From Flavobacteriales bacterium (GTDB lineage Bacteria; Bacteroidota; Bacteroidia; Flavobacteriales_F; PHOS-HE28), in assembly GCA_020635715.1 (NCBI GenBank), contig JACJZG010000005.1, positions 120,752 to 184,751 on the forward strand: 64,000 nt of DNA, in the 5' to 3' direction. The translations under genes and the position numbers were made by a program. The notes under the pieces were generated by a model. The model was given only the letters and a program-made list of their open reading frames with translations, was not told the DNA's origin and did not search any database. This document shows positions 18,272 to 27,736 of this stretch, in pieces; positions within the stretch are counted from its first letter, which is position 1, and each line of letters starts with the position of its first letter.

Positions 18272-18715
18272 TCAAAGTCCGCGGGCCATGGCGGCCGCCA
18301 TGAACACCATCAGGATGAGCAAAGGCAGTTGCAAGATGGAGAGCGTGGCCAAGGTGCGCGCATTCCCGAGGTCGACTTCCTCGCCCTTGCCACGCGTTGC
18401 ACGCCAGCCCATGAAGGTGGCCATCGGCTTGATCTCCAAGGCCAGCACCAGCAGGAACAAGGTCATCTTGCCGATGAACCAATGGTCGTGCAGGTAGTGT
18501 TCCGTGCCTTTCTCCAAGCCTCCGAACGCACGCATCAGCCCGGTGCCGATCCAGATAAGCGCCGCCAACCCGTACCAGCTGTCGGCATGCAGCACGCCCG
18601 CTACATCAGCCTGCATGGAAGTGCGGCGCAGGGCGCGCCAACGGGCGTACACCGCGGCCAGCCCGATGGCCAGCCCCAGCAGGTGGAATACGGCGAAGAG
18701 GTACTTGGTGGTCAT
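18272..18715 (-). CDS. DUF2214-like four-helix membrane protein
   Basis: 147 residues from ATG 18715 (MTTKYLFAVFHLLGLAIGLA). The in-frame extension upstream (MRAGCYVHADA) is not membrane-like and is omitted. Four hydrophobic helices are visible. The motifs HLLGLAIGLAAVYARWRALR and DSWYGLAALIWIGTGLMRAF, and a conserved His/Lys (HYLHDHWFIGKM), resemble the DUF2214 family of inner-membrane proteins. Function unknown. It is transcribed away from the metallohydrolase gene with an 82-base shared upstream region. Confidence 0.72.
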   Translation of the reverse strand: MTTKYLFAVFHLLGLAIGLAAVYARWRALRRTSMQADVAGVLHADSWYGLAALIWIGTGLMRAFGGLEKGTEHYLHDHWFIGKMTLFLLVLALEIKPMATFMGWRATRGKGEEVDLGNARTLATLSILQLPLLILMVFMAAAMARGL

Positions 18716-18797
18716 GGTGGCGTCGGCGTGAACATAACACCCCGCGCGCATTGCTTCTCAGGCCCGACCTTTATCCCTTGTCGATCAACCTTCGCAC

Positions 18798-20225
18798 ATG
18801 CCTATCTTCCTGACCAGCCACGGCGCCGCCGGAACGGTGACCGGTTCCAAACACCTGATCGAGATCCGTGGCGACCATGGTGTCTTCCGCGTGCTGCTGG
18901 ATTGCGGCATGTTCCAGGGCGAAGCGCTGCGCGATGTGGAGAAGGACCCCAATCGGAGCTTCGGCTTCGACCCGACGGATATCGATGTGCTCGTGTTGAG
19001 CCATGCCCACATCGACCACAGCGGCCTCATCCCGCGCCTGGTGGCCGAGGGTTATAAGGGTCCCATCTGGTCCACGCCGGCCACCCGCGACCTCTGCACC
19101 ATCATGCTCATGGATAGTGCACACATCCAGGAATACGACCACCAGTACGATGTGAAACGGGCAAAGCAGCGCGGGACGATGGAGGAACTTGAAGGCCCGC
19201 TCTACACCAAGGATGATGTGCAGCCGGCCATGGACCTCTTCCGCACCATCGGTTACAACGAACCCATGGAGATCGGGCCGGGCATCACGCTCACCTACAC
19301 CGATGCGGGCCACATCCTCGGCAGCGCGGCGGTACACCTGGAGATCACCAACGACGGCCGCACACTCCACTTCACCTTCACCGGCGACGTGGGCCGGTAT
19401 GTGGACAGGTTGCTGCCCGAACCTGTGCCCTTCCGTCAGGCGGATGTGATCGTGTGCGAGAGCACCTACGGCGACCGCGACCATGCCCCCGTGAAGGAGT
19501 CAGAGGCCGAGCTATTGCAGCATGTGTTGGACGTGTGTGTGAAAGGCAAGGGTAAATTGCTGATCCCCGCCTTCAGCATCGGCAAGACCCAGGAGCTCCT
19601 CTACACCCTGAACAGCCTGAGCAACGACGGCCTGTTGCCGCGCCTTCCGGTGTTCGTGGACAGTCCGCTGGCCATCGGTGCCACCGAGATCGCCCGCGCC
19701 CACAGCTCGCTCTTCCGCGAGGCGGTGCGTGCCGAGTTGGATCAGGACCCCGACCTCTTCGCCTTCCCCGGTGTGGAGTTCGTGCGCAGCCCCGACCGTA
19801 GCAAGCAGTTGAACGAGGTGAAGGAACCTTGCATCATCATCGCGGCAAGCGGCATGATGGAGGCGGGTCGCATCCGGCATCACCTGCGCAATTCCCTGCA
19901 CGACCCGGCCAATGCGGTGCTGGTGGTGGGCTTCTGTGCACCCGGTACGCTCGGTGATCAGCTGCTGCGCGGTGCCGAGGAGGTGAGCATCTTCGGCGAC
20001 CGCATACCGGTGAAGGCCAGTATCCTGCGCATGGACTTCTACAGCGCCCATGCCGATCGCGGCGAACTGGTGCGCTACCTCTCCTGCCAGCGACCGGACA
20101 AGGTGCGCCGGACCTTCCTGGTGCACGGCGTGGACCAAAGCCTGGAGGGCCTGCGTGGTCTGCTGGAAGCGGAGGGCTTCAAGCAGGTCATCATCCCGAA
20201 GCGGGGACAGCGGTTCGAGTTGTGA
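18798..20225 (+). CDS. Beta-CASP metallo-beta-lactamase fold hydrolase (RNA-processing type)
   Basis: 475 residues. The MBL core includes HAHIDHSG at residues 69-76 (HxHxDH zinc motif), DAGHILGSAAVHLEI (next His) and FTGDVGR (bridging Asp). The beta-CASP insertion has IPAFSIGKTQELLY, VFVDSPLAIGATEI and IIIAASGMMEAGRIRHHL, and the final motif FYSAHADRGELVRYL gives the last His. This set is typical of bacterial/archaeal CPSF73-like ribonucleases acting in the cytosol. Length is normal. GACCTTTA at 18766-18773 may be the promoter box. RNA substrate is unknown. Confidence 0.92.
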   Translation: MPIFLTSHGAAGTVTGSKHLIEIRGDHGVFRVLLDCGMFQGEALRDVEKDPNRSFGFDPTDIDVLVLSHAHIDHSGLIPRLVAEGYKGPIWSTPATRDLCTIMLMDSAHIQEYDHQYDVKRAKQRGTMEELEGPLYTKDDVQPAMDLFRTIGYNEPMEIGPGITLTYTDAGHILGSAAVHLEITNDGRTLHFTFTGDVGRYVDRLLPEPVPFRQADVIVCESTYGDRDHAPVKESEAELLQHVLDVCVKGKGKLLIPAFSIGKTQELLYTLNSLSNDGLLPRLPVFVDSPLAIGATEIARAHSSLFREAVRAELDQDPDLFAFPGVEFVRSPDRSKQLNEVKEPCIIIAASGMMEAGRIRHHLRNSLHDPANAVLVVGFCAPGTLGDQLLRGAEEVSIFGDRIPVKASILRMDFYSAHADRGELVRYLSCQRPDKVRRTFLVHGVDQSLEGLRGLLEAEGFKQVIIPKRGQRFEL

Positions 20226-20231
20226 GCTGGA

Positions 20232-21920
20232 TCAACGATCGCCGATTACGAGGATGCGTGCCATGCGCACGTCGCGACCATCGGTACTGCGCAGTCGCAA
20301 GAGGTAGCTGCCGCTGCACCATCCATCCGTCGGAATGTTCCGCATGCCCGAAAGGCGCTGACTATGCATAAAGGCCCCGGTCATCGAAAGCACATCGACC
20401 ACGCCAGTAGTGGCTTCTGTCAGCTGAACGGACTGACCACTTTGTACCAGATTGTTCATGATCCAGGGCGCCTGTTCGATCGGGCGGATCCCGGAGAAGG
20501 CATCACAAGCACTCGATGTTTCCGGTTGGGGGCTTTCTTCCACGGTCCAGGCACTGGATTCCGGTCCCTCCATCCAGCTGCCGATGTCGGCGATGTAGAT
20601 GTCCGGCTCGCCAAGGTCGAGGATCGCAGCCGGCACCTCCACCATGGCGCTTGTTGAAACGGAGTCGTAGCAGGTGAGGAAAGCGTCGATAGAGTTCAAC
20701 GCAAGTAATGGAGCATTCGTGGTGTAGGCCAGGACGTTGTGTTGGTGTTGTTCAACGCCGGCACGGACGATCGTGCCGTTTTGGATGGCGTGCCTTGTCC
20801 ATCTGTAGGTGACATTTTCGGAGCCTTCGGTTCCAACGGTCGATATTCGATGCGTGGCTGTCGATGAACCCAGGCTTGGTATTATCGTAGTCGCCCATTT
20901 CGATCCAGAGTTCAGGATCGTTCGCCGACCGTCAGGATCAATGATCATGGAGCCTCCGTAGACATACGTCTGGGGATCGGTGATCGTACACAAGTCCGTG
21001 CGTAGCCAGGTCCCATCGGAGAGATACACGGGAAGGACCATGAATTCACCAGTGGGCAACGAAAGTCTTCCCACCCCGTGGATCCGGTCCTGATCGTCGA
21101 TCGCGATATCCCTGTAATTACCGTAGTAGGGGGAGTTCGTGTAGGTATGTTCCCGCATCCAGTTCAGTTCTCCGAGCGCGCTTATCTGGAACAGTTTAAT
21201 GTTGGCAAAACTCGTTGTAGCACCTAGCCCGATGGTAACGGTACCATCGCTCGATATGACCGGTCCAAGAACACCACTTATCAGCGGAGACAAGTGGAAT
21301 GGAATACCTTCTGATCCAAGCGCGGGCACATCACCAATGTTCCTCGCCCACTCCAGGGTGCCGTCCGGCTGGAACTTCAGAACGTCTAGAAAGTCGATCG
21401 TGAGTTCTGTGTTGCCCAGTGCAGAAACGATCAGCCCACCATCGGGATGGAGTTCCATGTACAACTCAACCAGCCTTGTGCTGGAGAATTCCGGGGTGGT
21501 CCAGGTCCGCGCATAGGACCTTGCATCGGTCAGGTTCCCGGAGGCATCCACGTGACATAGGTGGATGTGGCTGGTGGTGATCCCGGACAGCTCGTCATAC
21601 CCTTCATTGCTAGGAATGGCACACCACAGCCCACCGTTGCCATCATCCAGCTGAGCCGAACCGTACCAGTTCCCGTCATTCGGGTGATCGAGGATCCTAC
21701 TCCATAGGACCGTACCATCTTGGGAGATCCGTTGAATGACCACACCTGCCGCACCCTGCTTGGAAAAGGCGAGAAGGACATTGTCGTCATCATCCAACGA
21801 CACATGGCGGACAGTACTGAAGTCGGCGCTCTGGGTCGCCGTGGTGATCACGAATTGCGCCGATGTCGAAAGTGCAAGTGGGATCAGGACGATCACGGAG
21901 TGGAAACGCAAGTTCTTCAT
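20232..21920 (-). CDS. Secreted beta-propeller-like protein with probable T9SS C-terminus
   Basis: 562 residues with a signal peptide (MKNLRFHSVIVLIPLALSTSAQ). The body repeats a 'value of G-x-L-x-W-R/ D-x-D-x-N-V-L' pattern (VSLDDDDNVLLAFSKQG; SQDGTVLWSRILDHPNDG; QPDGTLEWARNIGDVP; SALGELNWMREHTY), typical of delta-60/PQQ-like propellers in Bacteroidota surface proteins. The end (TGVVDVLSMTGAFMHSQRLS ... SGSYLLRLRSTDGRDVRMAR) has the strands of a T9SS type A domain, although the usual YPNP start is not obvious. Third-position GC is lower than in neighbours. The stop is six bases from the convergent metallohydrolase stop. Confidence 0.72.
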   Translation of the reverse strand: MKNLRFHSVIVLIPLALSTSAQFVITTATQSADFSTVRHVSLDDDDNVLLAFSKQGAAGVVIQRISQDGTVLWSRILDHPNDGNWYGSAQLDDGNGGLWCAIPSNEGYDELSGITTSHIHLCHVDASGNLTDARSYARTWTTPEFSSTRLVELYMELHPDGGLIVSALGNTELTIDFLDVLKFQPDGTLEWARNIGDVPALGSEGIPFHLSPLISGVLGPVISSDGTVTIGLGATTSFANIKLFQISALGELNWMREHTYTNSPYYGNYRDIAIDDQDRIHGVGRLSLPTGEFMVLPVYLSDGTWLRTDLCTITDPQTYVYGGSMIIDPDGRRTILNSGSKWATTIIPSLGSSTATHRISTVGTEGSENVTYRWTRHAIQNGTIVRAGVEQHQHNVLAYTTNAPLLALNSIDAFLTCYDSVSTSAMVEVPAAILDLGEPDIYIADIGSWMEGPESSAWTVEESPQPETSSACDAFSGIRPIEQAPWIMNNLVQSGQSVQLTEATTGVVDVLSMTGAFMHSQRLSGMRNIPTDGWCSGSYLLRLRSTDGRDVRMARILVIGDR

Positions 21921-22107
21921 GATCGGATGTGATGAGTGCTTGTGGTATGATCAGGACATGTCGAAGGCTTGATCCGCTGCTTACTGGAAGCTGTTTGTTC
22001 TCCACACCCTGGAGTCTAAAGTTAGAAGGGGATCGCCACCTGCCCTGCGTAGAGCAGCTCGAAAGGTGGTAGCCTCCTCACTCGCCGCCGGGCACATCTG
22101 ATCGACC

Positions 22108-23112
22108 TTACCCCCCGAACCCAAGCGCGCTCCGCAATTCCTGCGGCAGCGCAGGCAACTTCCGGCGCTCGAACAGGAAACTGCTCAGATCGGCGATCTC
22201 GCTGAAGATATAGTGGCTGTCCATGGCGCCTTTCAGGTAGGCCTTGCCCGTGCTGCCACCGGTACCCACGCGTAGGCCGATCATGCGGTGCACCATGTTG
22301 ATGTGCCGTCCGCGCCACGCTGCCATGCCCTCGTCGATATCCAACAAGGCCTCCAGGAAACGGAAGGGTTGCTGGAAGATCGGCTCGTCCCGGTAAAGCA
22401 TGATGAAGAGCGCACTGCGGCACGCCGCCGGGCTCAACTTGCGCGTCGGGTCGCCGTCCACGAAGAGTTTGCGCCACAAGGCTGCGTTCCCTTCCTCGCC
22501 CTTCACCAGGCCAGCGGTGTACAGTTCCTCCAGCCGCTCGAAGAAGCTCTTCTCACCCTCGGGCCAGTAGCGCTTGTCCAGGAAGGGCATGCGCTCCAGC
22601 CAGGCGTTCACCAGTTCCAGTAGTGTGGGCTGCTGCTCCAGCACCTCGATCTCCGCCTTGTGGTCCGGGCGCAGCTGGCTGGTGTAGTACTGTTTGCCAT
22701 GCCGCGCCTCCATCCGCAGGCCAAGGCGCGCCTCCAGGATCTTGAACTGCATGCTCTGGAAACCGCTGGCGGGCCGCAACAGGTCGCGGAAGTCGAGGAA
22801 GTCCAGCGGCGTCATGGTCTCCATGATGTCCATCTGGTGCACGAGCACGCCCAGGATGGTCTTTACGCGCTGCAGGCGGTGCACGGCGATGTTGAGCTCA
22901 CCGCCGTTGTCGTCCACATGGTGGTCGCCGAACATGTGCATCACACTGCCCACCTCGTGAAGGATCTGCTTGAACCAGAGCTCGTAGGCCTGGTGTATCA
23001 CGATGAAGAGCATCTCATCATGCGCGGCCACCCCGTGTTTGTCGCTCTCCGGGTCTTGGGCGCCCAGGATCTTGTCCAGCTGCAGGTAATCGGGGTAGTA
23101 GACGTCGGCCAT
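22108..23112 (-). CDS. kynA: Tryptophan 2,3-dioxygenase
   Basis: 334 residues. A haem enzyme that opens the indole ring of L-tryptophan to N-formylkynurenine, the first step of the kynurenine pathway. Seen: the N-terminal HDEMLFIVIHQAYELWFKQI (substrate-pocket signature with His, Phe, Tyr), FDFRDLLRPASGFQS-like LDFLDFRDLLRPASGFQSMQ, WRGRHINMVHRMIGLRVGTG (haem-proximal His region) and GTGGSTGKAYLK (substrate carboxylate loop). Length fits bacterial enzymes. No other kynurenine gene is next to it. A TACATTTG box lies 20 bases upstream. Confidence 0.96.
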   Translation of the reverse strand: MADVYYPDYLQLDKILGAQDPESDKHGVAAHDEMLFIVIHQAYELWFKQILHEVGSVMHMFGDHHVDDNGGELNIAVHRLQRVKTILGVLVHQMDIMETMTPLDFLDFRDLLRPASGFQSMQFKILEARLGLRMEARHGKQYYTSQLRPDHKAEIEVLEQQPTLLELVNAWLERMPFLDKRYWPEGEKSFFERLEELYTAGLVKGEEGNAALWRKLFVDGDPTRKLSPAACRSALFIMLYRDEPIFQQPFRFLEALLDIDEGMAAWRGRHINMVHRMIGLRVGTGGSTGKAYLKGAMDSHYIFSEIADLSSFLFERRKLPALPQELRSALGFGG

Positions 23113-23132
23113 CGGTCAGTTGTCAGATGCGC

Positions 23133-23140
23133 CAAATGTA
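23133..23140 (-). promoter_or_regulatory. Promoter -7 box TACATTTG upstream of kynA
   Basis: Exact TAnnTTTG match on the minus strand, 20 bases before the kynA ATG. It is flanked by an inverted GGCGCC/GGCGC pair (GGCGCCTACATTTGGCGC), which could also be an operator. Confidence 0.55.
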
Positions 23141-23188
23141 GGCGCCATCGCATGCTCGGGGCTGATGGCGATCATCCTTGGTGAAATG

Positions 23189-23217
23189 CGAACACCCGCC
23201 AAGCTGGCGGGTGTTCG
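23189..23217 (-). terminator. Strong hairpin after the small secreted protein gene
   Basis: CGAACACCCGCCA and TGGCGGGTGTTCG form a perfect 13-bp stem with a 3-nt loop, 28 bases beyond the stop at 23246. No T-run follows. It separates that gene from kynA. Confidence 0.65.
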
Positions 23218-23245
23218 TGGCAGTGGCTCATATATGAGCCGGATG

Positions 23246-23653
23246 CTACTTCTTCATGCCAGGGGAAGCATCACGGTCCCCTAGCTCCTCGCGGATGTTG
23301 TTCAACTTCATCATCTGTTCCGGGGTGAGGATCTCCTCGAACGCGGCATCACGTTGTTTCTGGAGTTCGATCACCCGGTCCCGATAGTCCTGATCGCTCA
23401 ACTTGCCCTTGGCCTCGTTCAAGGTGGCCATTTCATTCGTGAAGGTCTGGTTGATGCTGACCAGTTTGTCGTGAATTTCCCCCTCTCCTTTGATGCCCAA
23501 CATGGCATCCATGTCCGGACCGGGTTTCGTCTCTTCCTTCGGCTGTGCGAATATTGCGGCAGGTTTCGCTTCACTGCTCGTGCTGCCCTTGTCCTGTGCG
23601 CTAACTGCGGTCATCGAGGCCAGCAGAAGGGCGGTCATCATCAACTTTTTCAT
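23246..23653 (-). CDS. Small secreted hypothetical protein
   Basis: 135 residues with a signal peptide (MKKLMMTALLLASMTAVSAQ). After a Lys/Glu/Pro-rich linker there is a charged helical part (about residues 55-125) with KLSDQDYRDRVIELQKQRDAAFEEIL, split here as KLSDQDYRDRVIEL / QKQRDAAFEEIL, then TPEQMMKLNNI. The pattern of a long helix followed by L-T-P-E-Q recalls periplasmic Spy/CpxP-like proteins of Bacteroidota, but the LTxxQ repeats are not clear. Role unknown. Its upstream box may be TAACTTAG (23678-23685). Confidence 0.7.
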   Translation of the reverse strand: MKKLMMTALLLASMTAVSAQDKGSTSSEAKPAAIFAQPKEETKPGPDMDAMLGIKGEGEIHDKLVSINQTFTNEMATLNEAKGKLSDQDYRDRVIELQKQRDAAFEEILTPEQMMKLNNIREELGDRDASPGMKK

Positions 23654-23704
23654 GGTTTGGTCGGGTTCAGTGGAAGGCTAAGTTAGGAAAGGTTCTTGCG
23701 GTGC

Positions 23705-25759
23705 TCACCGGGCGATCACCAAACGTCGGGCCGAAGTGCCGGCGATGCTCACAGTATAGATGCCGTTCGCCAGGGAACGCACATCCAATCCAGCGGTAAG
23801 GTTGCCGTATGGATGGCTTCCCACCAAGCGCCCCGCCTGGTCACGCACCTCCACCACGCTCGAGGGGCTGGTGCCGGGCGCCAGCACCATCACCCGCTCA
23901 TTGGCGGGGTTGGGGTAAAGCGCCCAAGTGGCCGTCTCACGCTCCACCACCTGCACGTTGATCCCCGCCGGGTCGATCCGTGTCAAGGTGCTGCTCGTCG
24001 CGTTCACGACCCACAACCGACCATCGAAGCCTGCCTTGATCCCCATGATCCCGGGTGTGGCGGCAATGCGACCGCGCTCGGCGAAACCATTGTTCATGTC
24101 GTAGATGATGACCTCGCCCGTGGCATGATCGGTCACGTACAGGCTACCGCCAACGACCTCGATGCCTGCGGGCTCCTGCAGGCCTTGATCGATGATCACT
24201 TCAACGGTCGCTCCCGTGACGTTCTTGTACTGGACATAGGATTCGAAGGGTCCGAAGCCCGGGTTGCCGGCCGCGATCCCGCCTGAACGCGTGTCCAGTC
24301 GCAATACCCGTTGCCCGCCGTGATCAACCACGTACAACCACCCGGTGCGCTTGTCCATGACGCAGTGGCTCACGATGTGGTCGTTGGGGTCACGCGTGAT
24401 GCTGACCTCGGTGTAACGGTGGATGACGGCGTTGCCGTGGTAGTCCTGCCCCGGACCGTGGTCGCTCTTGAAGTCGTGCATCACCACATCTCCCTGCTGG
24501 CCGGCCACCACCCAGTACTTGTTCCAGCGCTCATGCGCGATGCCCTGGCTGCGCGGCGTCACGTGCAGCATGTCCAGGTGACTGCCCAGCGGACCGAACT
24601 GGTTCTGCGCGTAGATCGCGGGGTCGGCGCTCCAGAGCGTGGGTCCGGTGAAGGGCGTGCTGGTGCTCTGGTTACCGTTGGCGTCGTATACCCCGGGGCA
24701 GGTGCTGAAACAGTTGTTGTCGCCCATGGCGATACCCGTGGGCAGGCTGAGGAAGTGGCGCGCGGCTGGATCGCGCTGGTACAGGAAGCCCTGTTCCGGC
24801 TCCCCGGGGTTGGTGAACTTGACCGTGCTTCCACCGGTGGTGAAAATGTCCTTGTTGATCACCCACAATTCGTTCCGCTCCCTGTCCGGGTGGAAGTCGA
24901 GGTCGCGTGGGACAAGGATGTCCTGATCCGCATTGGCCACCACCGTGAGCAGCGGGGCTTCCTCCAGGTACGCATCGGCCAGGTCAGGAATGGCTTCGTA
25001 TACCTTCACGGCACGTTCGGTCTGGTCGTTCGCAGTGTTGAGGTCCGCGTCGCCGTTCACGCCCACCACGCGGATCGTCACCGGTTGATCACCCGCCGTG
25101 TTCGGGATCCACGGTGCCCCCAGTTCCACCTCCCGCTCGGCGCCGGTGGCGATCGCCAGGGTGAAGTCCTCCGTGGTTTCCACACCACCGTTGATGCTGT
25201 ACCCGATGGTGAACGAATTGATCGCCGCAGCCCCCACGTTCTTCACGGTGACGGCCAGGACCACGGGCACGCCCACCTCGCCGTAGAAGCTGGTCTGGTT
25301 GGAGACCACAGCCAGGTCGCGTTCTGCCGGAAGCTGAACGGTGAAGGTGTACCGGCTCAGTCCGCCGCTGCCGCTTGGGAAGGAGGCCACATACGCCCCG
25401 TCGATCAGCACCGTGAAGCCGGCCTGACCATCACCATAGGAGTCCACACAGATGATATCGTATTGACCGCCTTCTGTGAGGCACCAAGGCCCGGTGGTGA
25501 TGGTCGTGTTGTTGCCGTAACCTCCGGCAGGTGAAGCGAGGGTGCCTGCCATGGCACAGTTCACCGCTGGATTGCCCCCTTCGAAGATCGGCGAGGCACC
25601 GCACGCGGCACCCACCTCGACCAGCTGCCACATGGTCTCATTCCCATAGTTGTCCGTATGCACCTGGATGGTCACCGGCAGTTCACCGTCCGGACATTGG
25701 GCCATGCTCATGGCAGGCATCATCAAAGAGAAGGGGAGGAGGCGTAGGATCTTTCGCAT
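23705..25759 (-). CDS. T9SS-exported protein with CARDB-like domain and NHL-like propeller
   Basis: 684 residues: signal peptide (MRKILRLLPFSLMMPAMSMAQ), an N-terminal Cys-containing domain with CVDSYGDGQAGFTVLIDG (a repeat type often found in Bacteroidota exported proteins), and a CARDB-like Ig domain (NVGAAAINSFTIGYSINGGV). A six-bladed NHL-like region follows (ELWVINKD; HCVMDKRTGWLYVVDHGGQR; GIEVVGGSLYVTDHATGEVI; GFDGRLWVVNATSSTL). The C-terminal T9SS type A domain begins ATWALYPNPANERVMV and ends SIAGTSARRLVIAR. Predicted cell-surface or released protein. Ligand unknown. HYKG/HMLHV histidines in the propeller could bind a metal (weak). Confidence 0.83.
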   Translation of the reverse strand: MRKILRLLPFSLMMPAMSMAQCPDGELPVTIQVHTDNYGNETMWQLVEVGAACGASPIFEGGNPAVNCAMAGTLASPAGGYGNNTTITTGPWCLTEGGQYDIICVDSYGDGQAGFTVLIDGAYVASFPSGSGGLSRYTFTVQLPAERDLAVVSNQTSFYGEVGVPVVLAVTVKNVGAAAINSFTIGYSINGGVETTEDFTLAIATGAEREVELGAPWIPNTAGDQPVTIRVVGVNGDADLNTANDQTERAVKVYEAIPDLADAYLEEAPLLTVVANADQDILVPRDLDFHPDRERNELWVINKDIFTTGGSTVKFTNPGEPEQGFLYQRDPAARHFLSLPTGIAMGDNNCFSTCPGVYDANGNQSTSTPFTGPTLWSADPAIYAQNQFGPLGSHLDMLHVTPRSQGIAHERWNKYWVVAGQQGDVVMHDFKSDHGPGQDYHGNAVIHRYTEVSITRDPNDHIVSHCVMDKRTGWLYVVDHGGQRVLRLDTRSGGIAAGNPGFGPFESYVQYKNVTGATVEVIIDQGLQEPAGIEVVGGSLYVTDHATGEVIIYDMNNGFAERGRIAATPGIMGIKAGFDGRLWVVNATSSTLTRIDPAGINVQVVERETATWALYPNPANERVMVLAPGTSPSSVVEVRDQAGRLVGSHPYGNLTAGLDVRSLANGIYTVSIAGTSARRLVIAR

Positions 25760-25934
25760 GGCTCGTCTTAGGGGGGCAAGCTACACCCAACGAGCGCGGC
25801 CCCCGCACGTGGGTCGCATGCCTACGATGGAAGTCTTGGAAGGGCATCCGGACCGCCATGCTCCATCTGCTCGACCAGCGGTATGATGTGCTCGACGGAA
25901 CGCTCGTTCGACCCGGTGATCGCAGATCCTCCGG

Positions 25935-26684
25935 TCAGGAAAAGTGGGAGCGGAGGAAATGGATCACGGCTGCGTTGAAGGCCGCTGGTTGTTCCATGTT
26001 GCTCAAGTGGCCCGCCTTGTCCAGAACGACCAGCTGGGCGTTCGGCAGTGCTTCGGCCATGGCCTTGCTGGTGGGCAGGGGCATCAATTCGTCCTCGTCA
26101 CCGGTGATCACAAGCGTCGGCTTGTGGAAGTTACGCAGCACCGCTGTGCGATCCGGTCGCTCGGCCATGCCCAGGGAAGCTGCAGCCGTTCCGTGCGCTC
26201 CCTGTCCGGCGATCATCGCCTCGATGTGCGCGACCATTTCCGGATGAGTGGATCGCGTCGTGGCCCCCAGCACCTTGGGAGCCATGGCGCGTGCGATCAC
26301 ATGCATCCCCTTGGTACGCGCATCGTTCGCGGTGTTGCGCCGACCTTCCCGGGCTTCCTCGGTATCGGCCAGGCTGCGCGTGTTGCACAGGATCAGCCCG
26401 GCCACACGTTCCGGGGCCAGTTCCGCGAGGGCCATGGCGATGTAGCCGCCCATGGACAGGCCACAAGGGATCACCTGGCGGAGCCCGCGTTGATCCAGCA
26501 GCTTCATCAGGTCCGAGGCGAAGGTCTCCATGGGCGTTGTGGCGTCCGTTGTTGAAGACCCGCCGAAACCGCGCAGATCAGGCGCAAGGACCTCGGTCAC
26601 CTCGGAGAGTGCCTCGATGTTCTTGTCCCAGATCGTATGGTCGAGCGGAAAGCCGTGTATCAGTAGGAGGGCAGGTGCTTTCAT
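25935..26684 (-). CDS. Alpha/beta hydrolase
   Basis: 249 residues from ATG 26684 (MKAPALLLIHGFPLDHTIWD). An earlier in-frame start would add 35 non-conserved residues that overlap the upstream region of the divergent CPBP gene. Seen: oxyanion motif LLIHGFPLDH, DLRGFGGSS, nucleophile elbow CGLSMGGYIAMAL (Ser about 96), acid region VITGDEDELMPL and the final His in LDKAGHLSNMEQP. All triad residues are present. This is the RutD/BioH-like class of small cytosolic esterases or C-C hydrolases; substrate unknown. It is divergent from the CPBP gene. Confidence 0.9.
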   Translation of the reverse strand: MKAPALLLIHGFPLDHTIWDKNIEALSEVTEVLAPDLRGFGGSSTTDATTPMETFASDLMKLLDQRGLRQVIPCGLSMGGYIAMALAELAPERVAGLILCNTRSLADTEEAREGRRNTANDARTKGMHVIARAMAPKVLGATTRSTHPEMVAHIEAMIAGQGAHGTAAASLGMAERPDRTAVLRNFHKPTLVITGDEDELMPLPTSKAMAEALPNAQLVVLDKAGHLSNMEQPAAFNAAVIHFLRSHFS

Positions 26685-26776
26685 GGCGGGTGGGTGCACA
26701 AAGTTGATCCGCTGATGCGTGGGGCATGCAGCGATCGATCGCTCGGATGGTCCACATCCTGTGCCATTTTTGTGGG

Positions 26777-27736
26777 ATGGATGCGCCACGCAGGATCTTG
26801 TCCTTCCTCGGCCTCAGCTTCGGTATCACGTGGACCATCGCCGGTGTCGGAGCCTTGTTCAAGGTGAATGTGGATCACCCGGCATACATGGTGCTCGCGG
26901 CTGCCTGCATGCTCGGACCCGCCCTGGCAGCTTTGATCCAGTGGCGCCTCATCGACAGGGCACCGTGGAGCGCGGTCGGTCTGCACCCCCGGCGCATCCA
27001 CTGGCCCAGCATGGGTGTCACCGTGCTGCTCGGTATCACGATCGTTCCTCTTGTGCTGCTGATGATCGCCATCCTGGGTGATGGTGCGGGTTGGGCGGGG
27101 TTCGGTCATGCCGAGGTGAGCGGTGCGCGCTTCGCCACCAGCCTCGCCGAGATCCTGAAGAGCCGCGGACTGACCGACGGTGGCGCCATGGCTGCCGAGA
27201 TGGCGAACTTGCCAGGTGCAGCGATCATGGGCCTTCTGCTCGTCAGCGCGGTGTTCGCGGCTTTCACCGTCAACCTGCCTTTCATGCTCGGCGAAGAGTT
27301 GGGCTGGCGCGGCTACCTCTATACTGCCACCGCCTCCTGGTCACCCGCCAGGCGCATCGTGCTCACCGGTCCGATATGGGGCATCTGGCACGCACCGCTC
27401 ATCGCCATGGGGCACAATTACCCCGGTCACCCGGTCGCCGGCATCGGCATGATGGTGCTCTTCTGCACCCTGCTCGCCGTGCTCTTCGATCAGGTGCGCA
27501 CCCGTGTTGGTAGCGTTTGGGGGGCCTGTGTCCTCCATGGCATCATCAACGGTTCCGCCGGAGCCTTCGCCCTCTTCGCGTGGGACGGGCATGTGATGAT
27601 CGCTTCGCCGGCCGGTGTGGCGGGCTGCCTGGCGATCGCACTGCTCGCTGCGGTCGTCCTGCTGATGGACGGTCACTACCGGCGTTCCTTCTTCAAGCCG
27701 GTCGTCCTACCGGCCACGATCCCGAACCTGCCATGA
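26777..27736 (+). CDS. CPBP family intramembrane glutamic endopeptidase
   Basis: 319 residues from ATG 26777 (MDAPRRILSFLGLSFGITWT), chosen over an upstream start because it begins directly with the first membrane helix. About eight hydrophobic segments. The CPBP (Abi) motifs are EELGWRGYLY (catalytic Glu pair at about 173-174, Arg 178) and GIWHAPLIAMGHNYPG (His about 205), followed by GSVWGACVLHGIING (third His/Asn motif). The family includes prenyl-protein CaaX proteases and bacteriocin-immunity proteins. The stop overlaps the next gene's start (ATGA), so the two are translationally coupled. Confidence 0.9.
   Translation: MDAPRRILSFLGLSFGITWTIAGVGALFKVNVDHPAYMVLAAACMLGPALAALIQWRLIDRAPWSAVGLHPRRIHWPSMGVTVLLGITIVPLVLLMIAILGDGAGWAGFGHAEVSGARFATSLAEILKSRGLTDGGAMAAEMANLPGAAIMGLLLVSAVFAAFTVNLPFMLGEELGWRGYLYTATASWSPARRIVLTGPIWGIWHAPLIAMGHNYPGHPVAGIGMMVLFCTLLAVLFDQVRTRVGSVWGACVLHGIINGSAGAFALFAWDGHVMIASPAGVAGCLAIALLAAVVLLMDGHYRRSFFKPVVLPATIPNLP

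Noticed and set aside
26684..26789. Longer start of the alpha/beta hydrolase
   Set aside because: The extra 35 residues lie before the conserved first strand and overlap the upstream region of the divergent gene.
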